NCBI RefSeq assembly: GCF_041320665.1
Contig: NZ_CP166730.1
Coordinates: forward strand, 1,426,001 to 1,490,000
Source: Comamonas sp. GB3 AK4-5
GTDB taxonomy: Bacteria > Pseudomonadota > Gammaproteobacteria > Burkholderiales > Burkholderiaceae_C
Direction: 5' to 3'
DNA length: 64,000 nucleotides
A program made the translations under genes and the position numbers. Of this stretch, positions 37,724 to 46,620 are shown piece after piece. The stretch's first letter is position 1. Each line of letters begins with the position of its first letter. The notes under the pieces were generated by a model that saw nothing but the letters and a program-made list of their open reading frames with translations, was not told where the DNA came from and ran no database searches.

Positions 37724-38587
37724 TTATTCAGCGGTGTCTTGCTGCAGGCTGGCTTGCACCGCCAGCTTGTCGTCCACGCCGGCAAACTTGCTGTACTTGC
37801 CCAGGATGCCCACCAACTGGCCATAGGCGCGGGGATTGCCGGCCAGGCATTCGCGCTGCTCCAGGAAGTCGGCTTCGCCGGTGAAGTTGCCCACCAGGCC
37901 GCCAGCCTCGGTCACCAGCAGGCTGCCGGCGGCGATGTCCCAGATGGACAGGCCGGTTTCAAAGAAACCATCGGTGAAGCCGGCGGCCACATAGGCCAGG
38001 TCCAGCGCGGCAGAGCCGGGGCGGCGCACGCCGGCCACGCGCTCGGTCACGTCGGCAAACATCTGCAGGTATTGGCGCAGATTGTCGCCGGGACGGAAGG
38101 GGAAACCGGTGGAGACCAGGCAGTCCTTGAGCTGGGCACGCTTGGAGACGCGGATGCGGCGCTCGTTCAGGAAGGCGCCACGGCCACGGGTGGCGGTGAA
38201 CAAGTCGTTGCGGCTGGGGTCATACACCACGGCGTGCTCGATCTTGCCCTTGTAGGTCAGGGCAATGCTGACGCAGTACACGGGGAAGCCGTGGATGAAG
38301 TTGGTGGTGCCGTCCAGGGGATCGATGATCCAGATGTGGTCGGAGTTCTTGTTGCCGTATTCGGTGCCGGATTCTTCGGCCAGGATGCCATGCTGGGGAT
38401 AGGCGCCCAACAGGGTTTCGATGATGGTGCGCTCGGAAGCCTGGTCCACCTCGGTCACAAAGTCGTTGACCTGCTTTTGTGCCACGCGCACGTTCTCCAC
38501 ATCGAGGGCAGCGCGGTTGATGACAGCGCCAGCGGCGCGGGCGGCCTTGATGGCCACGTTGAGCATGGGGTGCAGGTTGGTCGACAT
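37724..38587 (-). CDS. suhB: Inositol-1-monophosphatase family protein SuhB
   Basis: Mg-dependent phosphatase; in E. coli SuhB also takes part in ribosomal RNA antitermination and maturation. The 287-residue protein has the metal-binding blocks [18 protein letters not shown] and WDIAAG in the usual order. The gene diverges from trmJ, a conserved arrangement in Burkholderiales. It has its own terminator. Confidence 0.93.
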   Translation of the reverse strand: MSTNLHPMLNVAIKAARAAGAVINRAALDVENVRVAQKQVNDFVTEVDQASERTIIETLLGAYPQHGILAEESGTEYGNKNSDHIWIIDPLDGTTNFIHGFPVYCVSIALTYKGKIEHAVVYDPSRNDLFTATRGRGAFLNERRIRVSKRAQLKDCLVSTGFPFRPGDNLRQYLQMFADVTERVAGVRRPGSAALDLAYVAAGFTDGFFETGLSIWDIAAGSLLVTEAGGLVGNFTGEADFLEQRECLAGNPRAYGQLVGILGKYSKFAGVDDKLAVQASLQQDTAE

Positions 38588-38901
38588 AGATTGTGTAAGC
38601 GTTGGGGGCTAGGCCGCGGACGCGCGCATGCTGTACTTCGCACAAACTTTTCTCAGACAACAACCAGCATGACGCACCGCTCGCAGCGGATGAAGAACTC
38701 TTTGAAGCCACCGGGGCACAGTGAAATGACTGGCTTCCGGTGCTCTACGCACGCCCGGCGATGCGGACAGCGACAATAGGGGCGAGATTCTAACTGGCTT
38801 TAAAAAAACCTGCCGACAGCCCCAGAGCCGCTTCGGGGAGATGGTGTGGGTGAGGGGCTGAGCGCCAAGCACAAGGCCATGGACAACCAAGATTGAGTGT
38901 G
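38588..38901. other. Divergent promoter region of suhB and trmJ
   Basis: 314 bases between the two divergent genes. No gene is seen. An imperfect inverted repeat (GAAGCCACCGG and TGGCTTCCGG) lies at ~38,703-38,740; I cannot assign it. Confidence 0.4.
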
Positions 38902-39717
38902 ATGAAAACCCGTTTTGTACTGATTGAGACCAGCCATGCTGGCAACGTAGGCGCGGCCGCGCGGGCCATGAAGACCATGGGCTTTGACGAGCTGGTGCTG
39001 GTGCGTCCGCGCTGGGAGAATGTGCTGCGCAAGGAAGAAACCATACAGCGCGCCAGCGGTGCCCTGGATGTGCTGGCCAATGCCCGTGTGGTGGACACGC
39101 TGGACGAGGCCCTGGATGGCATCAGCCATTTGTGCGCCACGGCCATGACGCCGCGCGACTTTGGCCCGCCCACGCGCATGCCGCGCCAGCATTTCGAGAT
39201 GCTCATGAAAGGTGAGCTGGATGTGCGCTCTGCGCCTGCGCCTGCGCCTGAGGGCGATTTGGCTCCAGGTTCTGCCGTGGCCGATGCAGCCCAGCCGGCC
39301 TGCAACCAGACCGGCGTGGGCCTGTTGTTTGGCTGCGAGCGCTTTGGCATGAGCAACGACGATGTCTACCGCTGCGATGTAGCGCTGTCGATTCCGTCCA
39401 ACCCCCAGTTCGGCTCGCTGAACCTGGGCGCCGCCATCCAGGTCGTGGCCTATGAATGGCGCCAGGCCCTGGGTGGCTTCCCCGTGGAGGAGCATGCGCC
39501 CGAGCCGCTGCGTGCCGATGTGGCCCAGGTGGGGGGCATGCTCACGCATTGGGAACAGGCGCTGACCCATATCGGTTTTCTGGACCCGGCCGCGCCCAAA
39601 AAGCTGATGCCGCGCCTCAACCAGATGTTCAACCGGGCGCAACTGACGCAGGAAGAAATCCACATCCTGCGCGGTGTCGCCAAACGCATGCTGATGAGCC
39701 AGCCCGCAAATCGCTAG
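38902..39717 (+). CDS. trmJ: tRNA (cytidine/uridine-2'-O-)-methyltransferase TrmJ
   Basis: SPOUT-family enzyme that methylates the ribose at position 32 of tRNA anticodon loops. About 271 residues, normal for the family. The N-terminal block [20 protein letters not shown] and the knot region [15 protein letters not shown] and [13 protein letters not shown] are present. The stretch at ~110-140 is an Ala/Pro-rich insertion. The start may be ATG 38,902 or GTG 38,899; no strong ribosome site decides. It is followed closely by cysE. Confidence 0.93.
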   Translation: MKTRFVLIETSHAGNVGAAARAMKTMGFDELVLVRPRWENVLRKEETIQRASGALDVLANARVVDTLDEALDGISHLCATAMTPRDFGPPTRMPRQHFEMLMKGELDVRSAPAPAPEGDLAPGSAVADAAQPACNQTGVGLLFGCERFGMSNDDVYRCDVALSIPSNPQFGSLNLGAAIQVVAYEWRQALGGFPVEEHAPEPLRADVAQVGGMLTHWEQALTHIGFLDPAAPKKLMPRLNQMFNRAQLTQEEIHILRGVAKRMLMSQPANR

Positions 39718-39751
39718 ACTGGCGAGCCCTGTCTTTACTTTGTTACACCTG

Positions 39752-40612
39752 ATGCTTTCCCGCCTGCGCTCCGACATCCAGTGCATCCTCGACCGCGACC
39801 CCGCGGCACGCAGCACCTGGGAGGTCGTCACCTGTTACCCCGGTCTGCATGCCATCTGGCTGCAGCGCCCGGCGCACTGGTGCTGGACGCATGGCCTCAA
39901 GTGGCTGGGGCGTTTTATCTCCCATATGGGGCGCTGGCTCACGGGGATTGAAATCCATCCCGGTGCGGTGATTGGTCAGCGCGTCTTCATAGACCACGGC
40001 ATGGGCGTCGTCATCGGCGAAACCGCCGTGGTGGGCGATGGCTGCACCATCTACCACGGCGTCACCCTGGGCGGCACCTCGCTGTACAAGGGCAGCAAAC
40101 GCCACCCCACACTGGGCCAGAACGTGGTGGTGGCCGCCGGCGCCAAGGTGCTGGGGGGCTTTGAGGTGGGCGACAACGCCAAGATCGGCAGCAACGCCGT
40201 GGTCATCAAGCCCGTGCCCGCAGGTGCCACGGCCGTGGGCATTCCGGCCCGCATCATCCCCTCCAGGGAAGGCAGCAGCGCCGATGTGACCGAGGTGGGC
40301 GATATGCAACCCAGCCCGGTAGCCGACGCCGCAAGCGCACAGCCCATGCGCCCGGCCGCCATTGTCTCGCCCTGCTCGGGCCAGGAAGGCCCTTTCACGG
40401 CCTATGGCGTGACGCAGGAGGACGACCCGCTGTCCCAGGCCATGCGCGGCCTGGTCGATGGCGCGGCCTGCCATGAGGAGCAGCTGGCCAAGTTGTGGAC
40501 CGTGGTGGAAAAGCTCTCCGAACAGCTGTCGGCCCGCGACTGCGTACCGGCCAAGGACGAGCGCGGCCAGCATTTCGAGACCGACAAGATCAAGCAAATC
40601 CTGGGCAAGTAA
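39752..40612 (+). CDS. cysE: Serine O-acetyltransferase CysE
   Basis: Makes O-acetylserine from serine and acetyl-CoA, the first step of cysteine synthesis. The left-handed beta-helix with hexapeptide repeats runs from [19 protein letters not shown] to the [16 protein letters not shown] loop. The N-terminal helical domain is short, as in the EpsC-like group. After the catalytic part the protein extends ~100 residues beyond the usual end, with a low-complexity linker and a helical segment [17 protein letters not shown]. The gene starts 34 bases after trmJ. Confidence 0.93.
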   Translation: MLSRLRSDIQCILDRDPAARSTWEVVTCYPGLHAIWLQRPAHWCWTHGLKWLGRFISHMGRWLTGIEIHPGAVIGQRVFIDHGMGVVIGETAVVGDGCTIYHGVTLGGTSLYKGSKRHPTLGQNVVVAAGAKVLGGFEVGDNAKIGSNAVVIKPVPAGATAVGIPARIIPSREGSSADVTEVGDMQPSPVADAASAQPMRPAAIVSPCSGQEGPFTAYGVTQEDDPLSQAMRGLVDGAACHEEQLAKLWTVVEKLSEQLSARDCVPAKDERGQHFETDKIKQILGK

Positions 40613-40727
40613 GCGGGCGCTGCTGCTGCCTGGCTGCAGCTTTGCGTCACCTAGGCGGCCCGTATCGGGCCGCTGCTCTTGTACGCTTGCGTTTTTCATC
40701 TCTTTGACACACAGGACTTTCTTCCCC

Positions 40728-41387
40728 ATGGATGTGAACCAAGCCCTGCGCGAACGCCGTTCGGTGCGCGCCTTTACCGACCAAGTGCCCGACGCCGAGC
40801 TGGTGCAGCGCATCATGCAGGACGCGGCCCTGGCCGCATCCGGCGGCAATATGCAGCCCTGGCGCGTGGCGGCCATCAGCGGTGCGCCGCTGGCCGCCAT
40901 GCTGGCCGATGTGGCCCAGACCCAGGGTGAAGAAAACCCCCAGCATCTGTCCTACCCGCCCAATCTGTGGGAGCCTTACCGCAGCCGCCGTTTCGTCAAC
41001 GGCGAAGACCTGTACAAAAGCATAGACATCCCGCGTGAAGACAAGGCCGGCCGACTGCAGCAGTTGGCCAAGAACGCCCGCTTCTTTGGTGCGCCCGTCG
41101 GGCTGATCATGTTCACCGAGGAACGCATGGGCCCGGTGCAGTGGATGGACCTGGGCATTTATCTGCAGTCCTTCATGCTGCGCGCCACCGAAGAAGGCCT
41201 GGCCACCTGTGCCCAGGGTTTCTGGCGCCGCTATGACAGCATCGTCCAGCAACATATCGAGGTGCCCGAAGGCTATCTGGTGACCTTTGGCATTGCCCTG
41301 GGCTATGAAGACAAGAGCGCCCCCATCAACACCATGCGCGCCACCCGCGCCGAGTTCGCCGAGTGGGGCCAACTAAAAGGTTTTTGA
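40728..41387 (+). CDS. Nitroreductase family flavoprotein
   Basis: FMN-dependent NAD(P)H oxidoreductase of 219 residues. FMN-contacting residues are seen in RERRSVRAF and ASGGNMQPWRV near the N-terminus and in GFWRRYDS further on. The YPPNLWEPYRSRR block is typical of a subgroup with unknown substrate. The ATG at 40,728 fits the family start, with AGGA 11 bases upstream. It lies alone after cysE. Confidence 0.88.
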   Translation: MDVNQALRERRSVRAFTDQVPDAELVQRIMQDAALAASGGNMQPWRVAAISGAPLAAMLADVAQTQGEENPQHLSYPPNLWEPYRSRRFVNGEDLYKSIDIPREDKAGRLQQLAKNARFFGAPVGLIMFTEERMGPVQWMDLGIYLQSFMLRATEEGLATCAQGFWRRYDSIVQQHIEVPEGYLVTFGIALGYEDKSAPINTMRATRAEFAEWGQLKGF

Positions 41388-41417
41388 AAAACCTTTGTGT
41401 TGGACGCGAAGCCTAGC

Positions 41418-41546
41418 GGTTTCGTGGGGCTTGGTTTGGAGGCGGTCATACAGCGCTTGATGCTTTGTTGCACGCCCTTGCCGTATCGGCATACTGTCTG
41501 CGGGCGCGCGCCGCGCCTCAAGCGCTGTCTGACCGTTGTGGGGTGG
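41418..41546 (+). repeat. Stop-codon-proximal hairpin repeat, copy 3
   Basis: Contains CATACAGCGCTT, ATGCTTTGTTGC, CCTTGCCGTAT, GCATACTGTCTGCGGGC and AAGCGCTGTCTG, like the copies at 8,820 and 27,553. It starts 31 bases after the nitroreductase stop in the same direction. Confidence 0.8.
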
Positions 41547-41700
41547 GATTCGGGGCCCGTTGCTGTGCCTGGTCCCGCTCCGGCCGGCATCTTGCCCAAG
41601 GAAGATGCGCTGCGTACCCATGGAGATGGCGGGCAGACCTTCAGGCCCGTAAATCCAGCCCCTGTCGCATAAAACTGGCGCAGTCGACATCGGGGCGCCG

Positions 41701-41788
41701 CGCAAGGGCCGCCCCGCCGCGCTGGCGCCGTTCCCCTCCGGCGCATCGCGCCAGAGAGGGGGAAGACGCGCAGCGGCTCAGGGGGTGT
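41701..41788 (-). repeat. CCCCTGAG-type repeat after the SMR gene
   Basis: Minus-strand copy with CCCCCTGAG, CTTCCCCC and GGGGCGGCCCTTGCG. Its CCCCTGAG end is three bases from the stop of the SMR gene, in that gene's direction. Confidence 0.7.
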
Positions 41789-41790
41789 TT

Positions 41791-42123
41791 TCAATGTCCA
41801 GCGGTTTTCGAGAACAGATTGATCACCAGCACGCCGGCGAGGATCAAGCCCATACCGATCAGCGCTGCGGCATCCAGCTTCTGGTGCAGAAACACCCAGG
41901 CAATGCCCGAGACCAGCACAATGCCCGCGCCCGACCAGATGGCGTAGGCCACGCCGGTGGGGATGGTGCGCAGCGTCAGCGACAGAAAGTAAAACGACAG
42001 CACATAGCCCAGGCCCACGGCCAGGCTGGGCCACAGGCGCGAAAAGCCTTGCGTGCTTTTGAGCAAGGAGGTGGCCACCACCTCGCAGGCGATGGCAATC
42101 GCCAGAAAGCCGTAATTTCCCAT
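41791..42123 (-). CDS. Small multidrug resistance (SMR) family exporter
   Basis: A 110-residue inner-membrane protein with four hydrophobic helices, which works as an antiparallel dimer exchanging protons for cationic drugs or related compounds. The essential Glu is in AIACEVVATSLLK (residue 14 region), and helix three has IPTGVAYAIWSGAGIV as in EmrE. It starts 17 bases downstream of map on the same strand. Substrate preference (drugs or guanidinium) is not evident. Confidence 0.93.
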   Translation of the reverse strand: MGNYGFLAIAIACEVVATSLLKSTQGFSRLWPSLAVGLGYVLSFYFLSLTLRTIPTGVAYAIWSGAGIVLVSGIAWVFLHQKLDAAALIGMGLILAGVLVINLFSKTAGH

Positions 42124-42140
42124 GCGGTGCGGGCCTGGGT

Positions 42141-42935
42141 TCAGGGGGCAGGATAGGCGCCCGTACCTTCGGGCCAGGGGGTGAGCACCTCGTAGCCGTT
42201 GGCCGTCACCACCACCATATGCTCCCATTGGGCCGACAGCGACTGGTCGCGGGTGATGACGGTCCAGCCGTCATCCAGCTCCTTGGTGGTGGACTTGCCG
42301 GCGTTGACCATGGGCTCGATGGTGAAGATCATGCCTTCCTGCAGCGCCATGCCCTGGCCGCGCTGGCCGTAGTGCAGCACCTGGGGTTCGTCGTGGTAGG
42401 TCTGGCCTATGCCGTGGCCGCAGTAGTCGCGCACGATGGAGAACTGCTCGCGGTGGGCTACGGTCTGGATGGCGTGGCCGATATCGCCCAGCGTGGCGCC
42501 GGGCTTGACGGCGCGTATGCCGGCCACCATGGCTTCGTAGGTGGTGTCTATCAGCCGGCGCGCCAGCGGCGAGACCTGGCCCACGGTGTACATGCGGCTG
42601 GTGTCGCCAAACCAGCCGTCCTTGATCACCGCCACATCGATGTTGACGATGTCGCCATCCCTGAGGATTTCCTTCTTCGACGGAATGCCGTGGCACACCA
42701 CATGGTTGACCGAGGCGCACACCGTCTTGGGAAAGCCGTGGTAGCCCACGTTGGCGGGAACGCACTGCAGCGCATTGACGATGAAGTCATGGCACAAATC
42801 GTCGAGCTGCTCGGTGCTGACGCCGGGCTTGACATGGGGGGTGATCATTTCCAGCACGCGGGCAGCCAGCATGCCGGCTTCGCGGGATTGGGCGATGGCG
42901 GCCGCGTCGTGGATGGGGGGAAGGCGTTTGCGCAT
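42141..42935 (-). CDS. map: Type I methionine aminopeptidase
   Basis: Removes the initiator Met from nascent proteins. About 264 residues from the start MRKRLPP. The metal ligands are visible: Asp in NIDVAVIKDGWFGD, a second Asp in the same block, His in GHGIGQTYHDEP, Glu in FTIEPMV and Glu in SAQWEHMVVV. His in NHVVCHGIP is the substrate-binding residue. The open frame extends 23 codons upstream without a better start. The SMR gene follows. A second map gene probably exists beside rpsB elsewhere. Confidence 0.93.
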   Translation of the reverse strand: MRKRLPPIHDAAAIAQSREAGMLAARVLEMITPHVKPGVSTEQLDDLCHDFIVNALQCVPANVGYHGFPKTVCASVNHVVCHGIPSKKEILRDGDIVNIDVAVIKDGWFGDTSRMYTVGQVSPLARRLIDTTYEAMVAGIRAVKPGATLGDIGHAIQTVAHREQFSIVRDYCGHGIGQTYHDEPQVLHYGQRGQGMALQEGMIFTIEPMVNAGKSTTKELDDGWTVITRDQSLSAQWEHMVVVTANGYEVLTPWPEGTGAYPAP

Positions 42936-43124
42936 GGCGAATAGGCTGAGGTGGTGGTCGCAGGGCAGAAGCTGCAGATGCTTCCCATTATCGGCTGCGT
43001 GCATGCCCCTGTGCGGCGCTGAGGTGCAATGGCGGAAAGTTCTGCGTCGACGGCCCGGCCGCAGAGGGCGGAATGCACCGGGTTGGGTGAGTCTTGTATT
43101 AGATATAAAACATGGGTTAAACCA

Positions 43125-43152
43125 TTGTCAATGCTGGTTTTGTTGCTATTAA
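43125..43152 (+). promoter_or_regulatory. Sigma-70-like promoter before the NADH dehydrogenase
   Basis: TTGTCA, a 16-base spacer and TATTAA form a plausible sigma-70 promoter 136 bases upstream of the gene start, in an AT-rich stretch of the 353-base map/ndh intergenic region. Nothing else is recognisable in that region. Confidence 0.45.
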
Positions 43153-43288
43153 ATTTGTTGCAAAATGCACCGCTTGCGCACAAGGTCGGGGGCTGCAGCG
43201 GGGGGAGAGTCCGATGGCAGCGCCCGGCCTGGTGGCATACAGTTTTTGGCACAGACCCTCCTATCTACCTACCGCAAAGGATGTCCCC

Positions 43289-44602
43289 ATGGGCGAAGAG
43301 CGCACAGCAGCAAACCAACCGGCCCGCATCGTCGTGGTGGGCGGTGGTGTGGCGGGTCTGGAGATTGCCTCCGCCCTGGGCAAGCGCCGCGATGCGCAGA
43401 TCGCCAGCATCACCTTGATCGACAGCGACTCGGCCCATGTCTGGAAGCCCATGCTGCACACCATTGCCGCCGGCACGCGCGACCTGGCCCAGCAGCAAAC
43501 CACCTACCTGGCCCAGGCCGCCGATGCCGGCTTTGCCTACCAGCCGGGCGAGATGTGTGGCCTGGACCGCGTGGCCAAGGAGCTGCTGCTGGCCCCCATT
43601 CATGCACCCGATGGCCGCGAAGTGGTGCCGGGCCGGCGCCTGCCCTACGACAAGCTGGTGCTGGCCATTGGCAGCGGTGCGAATGACTTTGGCACGCCCG
43701 GTGTGCTGGCGCACTGCTTCATGATCGACTCGCGCCGCAAGGCCGATGCCTTCAACCACGAGATCCGCTTGCGCATGGTGCGCAGCATGACCCAGGGCGA
43801 GGGCCTGCAGGTGGCAATTGTGGGCGGCGGCGCCACCGGCGTGGAGCTGGCGGCCGAGCTGGTGCAACTGGCCGAAAGCGCCCGCGCCTACGGCGCCATC
43901 GGCGAGGCCGCACGTTTTGGCATTGTGCTGGTGGAGGCCGGCCCGCGCTTGCTGCCCAGCTTTACCGAGGACATCTCGGCCGCCACCCAGCGCCGGCTGG
44001 AGGCCCTGGGTGTGACGGTGCGCGTCAACGAACGCGTGCGCGAGGCCACGGAAGAGGGTCTGGTGCTGGGGGATGGTGAGCTGGTCAAGGCCGGGCTGCG
44101 CGTATGGGCCGCGGGCGTGAAGGCCCCGGAATTCCTCTCCCGCCTGGGCCTGCAGACCACGCGCGGCCACCAGCTCATCGTCAACGGCCATTTGCAGACC
44201 GACGACCCCGATATCTATGCCGTGGGCGATTGCGCCAGCTTCACATTGCCCGGCCAGGAGCAGCCCCTGCCACCGACGGCCCAGGTGGCCCACCAGCAGG
44301 CGCGCTATCTGATCGAGTACCTGCCCCGGCTGCTGCGTGGCGCCCAGGAGAAGCCGGGCCACAGCTTTGCCTACCGCGACATGGGCGCCCTGGTGTCGCT
44401 GGCCAATTACGACGCCTATGGCTCGCTGGGCAAGTTCGGCCTGTTCAACGGCGGCACCATACGCGGACGCCTGGCCATGCTCAGCCATCTGTGGCTGTAC
44501 CGCTCCCACCAGGCCCGGCTCTACGGCTTCTGGCGTGGCGGTTTTTTGTGGCTGGTGGACATGATGAATTCGCGCTTGCGGCCCTCGATTCGGCTGGATT
44601 GA
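43289..44602 (+). CDS. ndh: Type II NADH dehydrogenase-like FAD oxidoreductase
   Basis: Single-subunit flavoprotein that passes electrons from NADH to quinone without pumping protons. Two dinucleotide-binding folds are clear: IVVVGGGVAGLEIASALG for FAD and VAIVGGGATGVELAAEL for NADH, with the closing FAD motif IYAVGDCASF. The C-terminal part has an amphipathic/hydrophobic region (GFWRGGFLWLVDMM) for membrane attachment. About 437 residues. The ATG at 43,289 has AAAGGA upstream. The gene is a single unit; the ~0.8 kb repeat begins 58 bases after it. Confidence 0.9.
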   Translation: MGEERTAANQPARIVVVGGGVAGLEIASALGKRRDAQIASITLIDSDSAHVWKPMLHTIAAGTRDLAQQQTTYLAQAADAGFAYQPGEMCGLDRVAKELLLAPIHAPDGREVVPGRRLPYDKLVLAIGSGANDFGTPGVLAHCFMIDSRRKADAFNHEIRLRMVRSMTQGEGLQVAIVGGGATGVELAAELVQLAESARAYGAIGEAARFGIVLVEAGPRLLPSFTEDISAATQRRLEALGVTVRVNERVREATEEGLVLGDGELVKAGLRVWAAGVKAPEFLSRLGLQTTRGHQLIVNGHLQTDDPDIYAVGDCASFTLPGQEQPLPPTAQVAHQQARYLIEYLPRLLRGAQEKPGHSFAYRDMGALVSLANYDAYGSLGKFGLFNGGTIRGRLAMLSHLWLYRSHQARLYGFWRGGFLWLVDMMNSRLRPSIRLD

Positions 44603-44660
44603 GTGCCTTCAAAAGGAGAGCGCTTACTGCCGGCGGATGCTGGTTTTCAGGCTGATAAGC

Positions 44661-45467
44661 CCTGATTAGCTACATGCCTCAGATGAAGTTTCACTGCGAA
44701 TTGCGCTGCTGCGTGGATATGACATTCTGGGGCCGGGTCTCGCCCCGGCAGGCGACTTCATTTTCTTGAGCGCTCAAGAAAACGGAAGCAAAAGAAACCG
44801 CCCCTGCTGCCCATGTCCCTGCGCTTCGCTTCGGGCAAGCTCGGTGCTCGATCCCAGGGCGGCGCCGCAGAACTCGCGGCGCGGCTATGCCGCTCTGCTC
44901 AAACATGCTGCGGCAAGCTTGACCACGAAGCAGCTGTGTCCTGCGGCACAGCTGCCCGCCCTGGGCTCTGTGCGCCGAGCCATGGGCAAAAGGGGAAGGC
45001 GGGAACCGGATACCGGCCTTGCGTGAGCAGTGCCGTTTGTGAACTTGGTCTCCAAGCTATGGACATCTACCGCTTCGTCACACTGCTGGCGCTGCGGCTG
45101 TTCCCCTTCTATACACGCCTGCGGCGCACAGCACACAGGGCCGCATGGCTACCGAAGGACAGCCATGCTTCGTAGACTGACTTGCCGCGGCTGTTCGAGC
45201 GGAGCGCTGAAAGCGCGCAGAGAGTTCTGCGGCGGGCCCTGTGTGTTGGGTGACGCAGGTTGCCCCGGCGCGACAGCGCTGGGGACGGGGATAGCAGGGG
45301 CGCATTGGTCTCCACTTACATGGCTACGCCATATAAGTTCCGCCCCACGCAAGCGTGAACTTAGCCTACCTTCTTGTGCGAGCAAGAAGGTAGGTCGCCC
45401 GCCGGGGCGAATTCCCGGCTTCGGAACATCACTTCACAACAGTGCCTGAGACAAGTACCTAATCAGG
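44661..45467 (+). repeat. Complete ~0.8 kb non-coding element with inverted ends
   Basis: The element begins CCTGATTAG and ends CTAATCAGG. The ends are longer inverted repeats: both carry a TGCCTGAG-like block, a GGCGAC..GCCGGGGCGA block and a strong hairpin (perfect palindrome at 44,763-44,784; CTACCTTCTTG/CAAGAAGGTAG at 45,364-45,393). The inside includes GAGCGCTGAAAGCGC-type palindromes. Most of it is repeated inverted at 1-583. ORFs in it look like composition artefacts. No transposase is encoded. The rest of the gap to 45,538 holds nothing I can name. Confidence 0.75.
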
Positions 45468-45538
45468 TGATAAGCATCTGCAAATCAGACGATATCTGCA
45501 CCACATGCTCTCTTATCAATAGCGGTCAGTAGCGCCGC

Positions 45539-46450
45539 TTATGGCGCAGACCCGCTGCGCCCGCAAACCTCCCGGCTGATGCGCTGCAAGACTTCACGGC
45601 TGCGTTGCATCAGCGGCGTGCTTCTTTTCTTGACGGACTGCATCAGGCACAGCGTGCAATCCACATGCGGCTTGCGTATGGGGTGCTGGCTCAGCCCCTG
45701 TTCGGGGGCATGGGTGTGCAAGGCGCTGTCGGTCAGCGCCGCATAGCCGTAGCCGCCGCGCACCAGGTCCAGAATCGCCGGCACGCTGGAGACCTCCCAC
45801 ACCACATTCAGCTTGACCTGCAGCAGGGCGGCCTGGGCCTCCATCAGCTTGCGAAAAATCTGGCCGCGCGGCGGCATGATCAAGGGAAAGCGCGGCAGCT
45901 CGGCGAAGGCCACCTCGGTGTTGCGCGGCAGGGCAGAGGCCGGTGCAATCAGGTGCATGCGCTCACCCAGCACCGGCGTCACTTCCAGATCGGGATGGGC
46001 TTCGGGGCTGTAGACCAGGCCCAGGTCCATGCGCCCGGAGGCCAGCCATTCCGCGATGCTCACGGAGAACCCCTCGGCAATCACCAGATGGGCCTTGGGC
46101 ATTTGCTTGCTGAAGATGTCAATCAGCGGCAGGGTCAGCCGCCGCGCCAGGCTGGGCGGAAGGCCCACCACAATCTGCCCTGCAGGCTCGCCGCGCTGGC
46201 TTTGCAGGTCATCCTTGGCCCATGCCACCTGCTGCAAAATGCCGTGCGCATGCACCAGCAGGCGTTGCCCGGCATCGGTCAGCTCCACCCCACGGCCGGT
46301 GCGAATCAGCAGGGTTTCACGCAGCTCCGTCTCCAGTGCGCGCACCTGGCGGCTCAGGGCCGGCTGGGCAATGTCCAACAGGTTCGCGGCCTTGCTGAAG
46401 CTGCGGTTTTCGGCCACATGGACAAAGGTTTCCAACTGCTGCAGGTTCAT
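45539..46450 (-). CDS. pmdR: LysR-family regulator of the pmd operon
   Basis: A 303-residue LysR regulator with an N-terminal helix-turn-helix (FSKAANLLDIAQPALSRQVRALE) and an effector domain from ~90. It diverges from pmdU, with a 170-base intergenic region that holds a LysR-type inverted repeat. In Comamonas the protocatechuate 4,5-cleavage operon is known to be controlled by a LysR protein; that this is the same gene is inferred from position and family. The probable inducer is protocatechuate or a pathway intermediate. Confidence 0.8.
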   Translation of the reverse strand: MNLQQLETFVHVAENRSFSKAANLLDIAQPALSRQVRALETELRETLLIRTGRGVELTDAGQRLLVHAHGILQQVAWAKDDLQSQRGEPAGQIVVGLPPSLARRLTLPLIDIFSKQMPKAHLVIAEGFSVSIAEWLASGRMDLGLVYSPEAHPDLEVTPVLGERMHLIAPASALPRNTEVAFAELPRFPLIMPPRGQIFRKLMEAQAALLQVKLNVVWEVSSVPAILDLVRGGYGYAALTDSALHTHAPEQGLSQHPIRKPHVDCTLCLMQSVKKRSTPLMQRSREVLQRISREVCGRSGSAP

Positions 46451-46521
46451 ACGGGTTCCAGCGATTTGTTGAGCGCATGTTGGTGGCCTCTGCGCTGGCG
46501 CGCCACGTGGAGATCGTCAAC

Positions 46522-46536
46522 ATGCTTTTTCAGCAT
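46522..46536. promoter_or_regulatory. Candidate LysR box in the pmd promoter region
   Basis: ATGCT-N5-AGCAT is a 15-base inverted repeat with the T-N11-A spacing expected of LysR operators. It lies 72 bases after the regulator start and 85 before pmdU. Confidence 0.45.
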
Positions 46537-46620
46537 ATCTGATAGATGAGGAATGCCATGGCGTTATGCGTCCCGGCTGCGCACAATTTCTCCCAATGGA
46601 TTCTTTCGGGAGATAAAGCC

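Noticed and set aside
1..45467. The ~45 kb between the two large repeats as a composite transposon or genomic island
   Set aside because: The interior includes housekeeping genes (mutS, uppP, suhB, trmJ, cysE, map) with normal composition, and no mobility genes; inversion by recombination is possible but transfer as a unit is unlikely.
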